From assembly GCA_020352215.1 (NCBI GenBank), contig CP070675.1, forward strand, positions 3,674,354 through 3,718,449: DNA of 44,096 nt, given 5' to 3'. The notes under the pieces are model-generated. The model had not been told where the DNA came from and searched no databases. It saw nothing but the letters and a program-made list of their open reading frames with translations. Both the position numbers and the translations under genes were made by a program. Positions 42,640 through 44,096 of the stretch are shown piece by piece; position 1 is the first letter of the stretch, and each line of letters opens with the position of its first letter. The stretch comes from Phycisphaerales bacterium (lineage in GTDB: Bacteria; Planctomycetota; Phycisphaerae; Sedimentisphaerales; Anaerobacaceae).

Positions 42640-43521
42640 TCAGGCCCAGCCGGAGCACAGGTTTGCCATGGCGATGTATTCCTCCGGCGATAGCTGCTGC
42701 GGACGTCGCGTTGGGTCGATGCAACACCGCTCAAAGACTTGAGGCCAGTCCGTGATTTTGGCCAGTCTGCCGGTGGCGAATTTCGTGCAGGACTTGACCA
42801 TCTTGCGGCGGTGGCCCATGAAGAGGCTAACGGTCTCACCAAAGAGCTGCATATCCCTAATCCGGCCTGCCTTTTCCCCCGAGCGAACGAAGCTGACCAT
42901 AGCCGAGTCGACTTCCGGCTGAGGCCAAAAGACCGTGGGCTTGAGAGTCCTTATCGTTTTCGCCTGGCCGATCGCGCCCAGGAATACGCCCAAGGTACCG
43001 TACTCGCCGCCGCCCGGCCCGGCGGTCATTCGGTCGGCGACCTCTCTTTGAACCGTGACATACATGGCATCGGCGACCATCGGGCCCTTAAGCAGGTTCA
43101 ATATGACAGGCGACGCAACATTGTAGGGCAGATTTGCGACCAGCAGGATTCGGCCGGCGTGTTTCGCGCGGCTTAGCTTAAGCGCATCTATGACGGTGCG
43201 GCTAATTGTCTTCTTGTTAGCCAAGATGTCGGTGTGGATGATCGCGAGGTTTTCCAGGCCTGCCAGACGCGCTTTTGCGAGCTCGGCAAGATGCCCGTCA
43301 AGCTCAACAGCGATCACCTTGCCCGCATCTTGAGCTAATGCTTCGGTCAGGGAGCCCGTACCGCAGCCGACCTCCAACACGATATCGTTTTTCCGAATGC
43401 CCGAGGAGGCCACGAGTAGCCGCATCAGATTCAAGTCTATGAGGAAGTGCTGGCCCAGGCGCCTATTGACAGATATGCCCGCTGACGCGAGCAAATGCTG
43501 GATCTGCTGCTTGGTCTGCAT
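42640..43521 (-). CDS. rsmA: 16S rRNA adenine dimethyltransferase RsmA (KsgA)
   Basis: The 293-residue enzyme dimethylates two adjacent adenines in helix 45 of 16S rRNA. It starts MQTKQQIQHLLASAGISVNR, then RLGQHFLIDLNLM, SAM motif I VLEVGCGTGSLTEALA, VIAVELD, and the catalytic motif IV LLVANLPYNVASPVI. The C-terminal helical domain contains GHRRKMVKS, diagnostic of this family. The ribosome-binding site is weak (AAGG directly before the ATG). It follows pdxA by 96 nt, an order also known from the E. coli surA-pdxA-ksgA group. Confidence 0.95.
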   Translation of the reverse strand: MQTKQQIQHLLASAGISVNRRLGQHFLIDLNLMRLLVASSGIRKNDIVLEVGCGTGSLTEALAQDAGKVIAVELDGHLAELAKARLAGLENLAIIHTDILANKKTISRTVIDALKLSRAKHAGRILLVANLPYNVASPVILNLLKGPMVADAMYVTVQREVADRMTAGPGGGEYGTLGVFLGAIGQAKTIRTLKPTVFWPQPEVDSAMVSFVRSGEKAGRIRDMQLFGETVSLFMGHRRKMVKSCTKFATGRLAKITDWPQVFERCCIDPTRRPQQLSPEEYIAMANLCSGWA

Positions 43522-43617
43522 CCTTGGGATTAGAACCTGATACTCAAAGTCAAATACTGAAAACCTGAGAGCAGAATCGATAGCCTGCCGCGTTTGCTGC
43601 TCCGGGCTCTACCATTC

Positions 43618-44096
43618 TCATTTGTTGGCTGCATCGGCGAGTTGGCAAGCCTTCTTCGTAGTTGCCATCTCTATTGCCGTGATAATGGCGGCTTTCATAC
43701 CGGTCGGATTGGCCAGGTTTCGGCCCACTATATCGAAGCCTGTTCCATGAGCAGGGGACGTTCTTATTATCGGGATGCCGATGGTGATGTTGACTGCGCT
43801 CTCGAAATCGAGCAGTTTCACCGGGATCATGCCCTGGTCGTGATACATTGCGGCGACCGCGTCGAATTCACCCTGGACGGCCCGTAGGAAGAGCGTGTCG
43901 GCGGGCAACGGGCCAAGACAGTCAATGCCCTGCTCCTGCGCCAGCAGAATCGCGGGCGATATGATACGTCGTTCCTCGTCCCCAAATTGGCCGCCCTCGC
44001 CGGCATGAGGGTTAAGCGCCGCCACGCCTATCTTCGGATGTTCCAGACCGAAGTATTCTCTGAGCGTATCATTCAAGAGGTCTATCGGCTCGAAGA
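43618..44096 (-). CDS. pdxA: 4-hydroxythreonine-4-phosphate dehydrogenase PdxA, 5' part outside the window
   Basis: About 159 C-terminal residues are visible; the frame stays open through the window end. The family blocks IGVAALNPHAGEGGQFG, VAAMYHDQGMIPVKLLDFES and IRTSPAHGTGFDIVG are intact and supply the metal-binding His residues. PdxA oxidises 4-phosphohydroxy-threonine in pyridoxal phosphate synthesis; some relatives (PdxA2 type) act on phosphorylated tetronates. The place before rsmA favours true PdxA. The start lies beyond position 44096. Confidence 0.93.
   Translation of the reverse strand, partial: FEPIDLLNDTLREYFGLEHPKIGVAALNPHAGEGGQFGDEERRIISPAILLAQEQGIDCLGPLPADTLFLRAVQGEFDAVAAMYHDQGMIPVKLLDFESAVNITIGIPIIRTSPAHGTGFDIVGRNLANPTGMKAAIITAIEMATTKKACQLADAANK

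Noticed and set aside
1..44096. CRISPR array, insertion sequence or prophage
   Set aside because: No repeated spacer pattern, transposase, integrase or phage gene was seen on either strand.

Overview
The window looks like a chromosomal segment of a Planctomycetota bacterium, most likely of the Phycisphaerae type. This rests on gene content, not on a marker gene. The signs are two PEP-CTERM secreted proteins, four tandem pseudopilins with an H-X9-D motif, Tat-tagged Gfo/Idh/MocA and enolase-superfamily enzymes, many exported glycosidases, a SpoIVB-type (S55) protein and moderate GC.

Positions 1-20059 form a carbohydrate-catabolism region. On the minus strand lie a polysaccharide deacetylase fused to a glycosidase-like domain (cut by the window start), a small orphan glycosidase C-terminal domain, a GH97 alpha-glycosidase and a GH2 beta-galactosidase-like enzyme. 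A divergent plus-strand gene encodes a large Asp-box beta-propeller (GH74/sortilin-like). Next, on the minus strand, come a Gfo/Idh/MocA oxidoreductase with a DegT/DnrJ aminotransferase, tRNA-Arg(TCT), a Tat-tagged FAD oxidoreductase and two Tat-tagged enolase-superfamily sugar-acid dehydratase-like enzymes. A divergent plus-strand pair encodes a Tat-tagged Gfo/Idh/MocA enzyme and an exported ThuA-cupin fusion. Together they suggest that glycans are cut outside the cytoplasm and that the sugars are then oxidised, dehydrated or aminated, with several oxidative enzymes themselves exported.

Positions 20060-21880 hold no convincing gene. Two PEP-CTERM proteins follow (21881-23626), the second with a clear intrinsic terminator.

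Positions 23811-38770 are mostly housekeeping: a UbiA/MenA prenyltransferase; pcm-recG; a KtrB/KtrA-like potassium transporter; an SGNH hydrolase with membrane segments; rluD with a membrane-anchored TPR-like protein; a SpoIVB/S55 protein; a secreted beta-propeller; and the alpha half of a class I fumarase without its beta half next to it. The TPR and S55 genes diverge from a 155-bp gap where one palindromic TTGCAA can act as the -35 box for both directions.

Positions 38797-42266 carry four related pseudopilins on the minus strand behind a strong-looking promoter (TTGCAA, 17 bp, TATAAT). The window closes with rsmA and the 3' part of pdxA. No CRISPR array, insertion sequence, phage or rRNA was seen.
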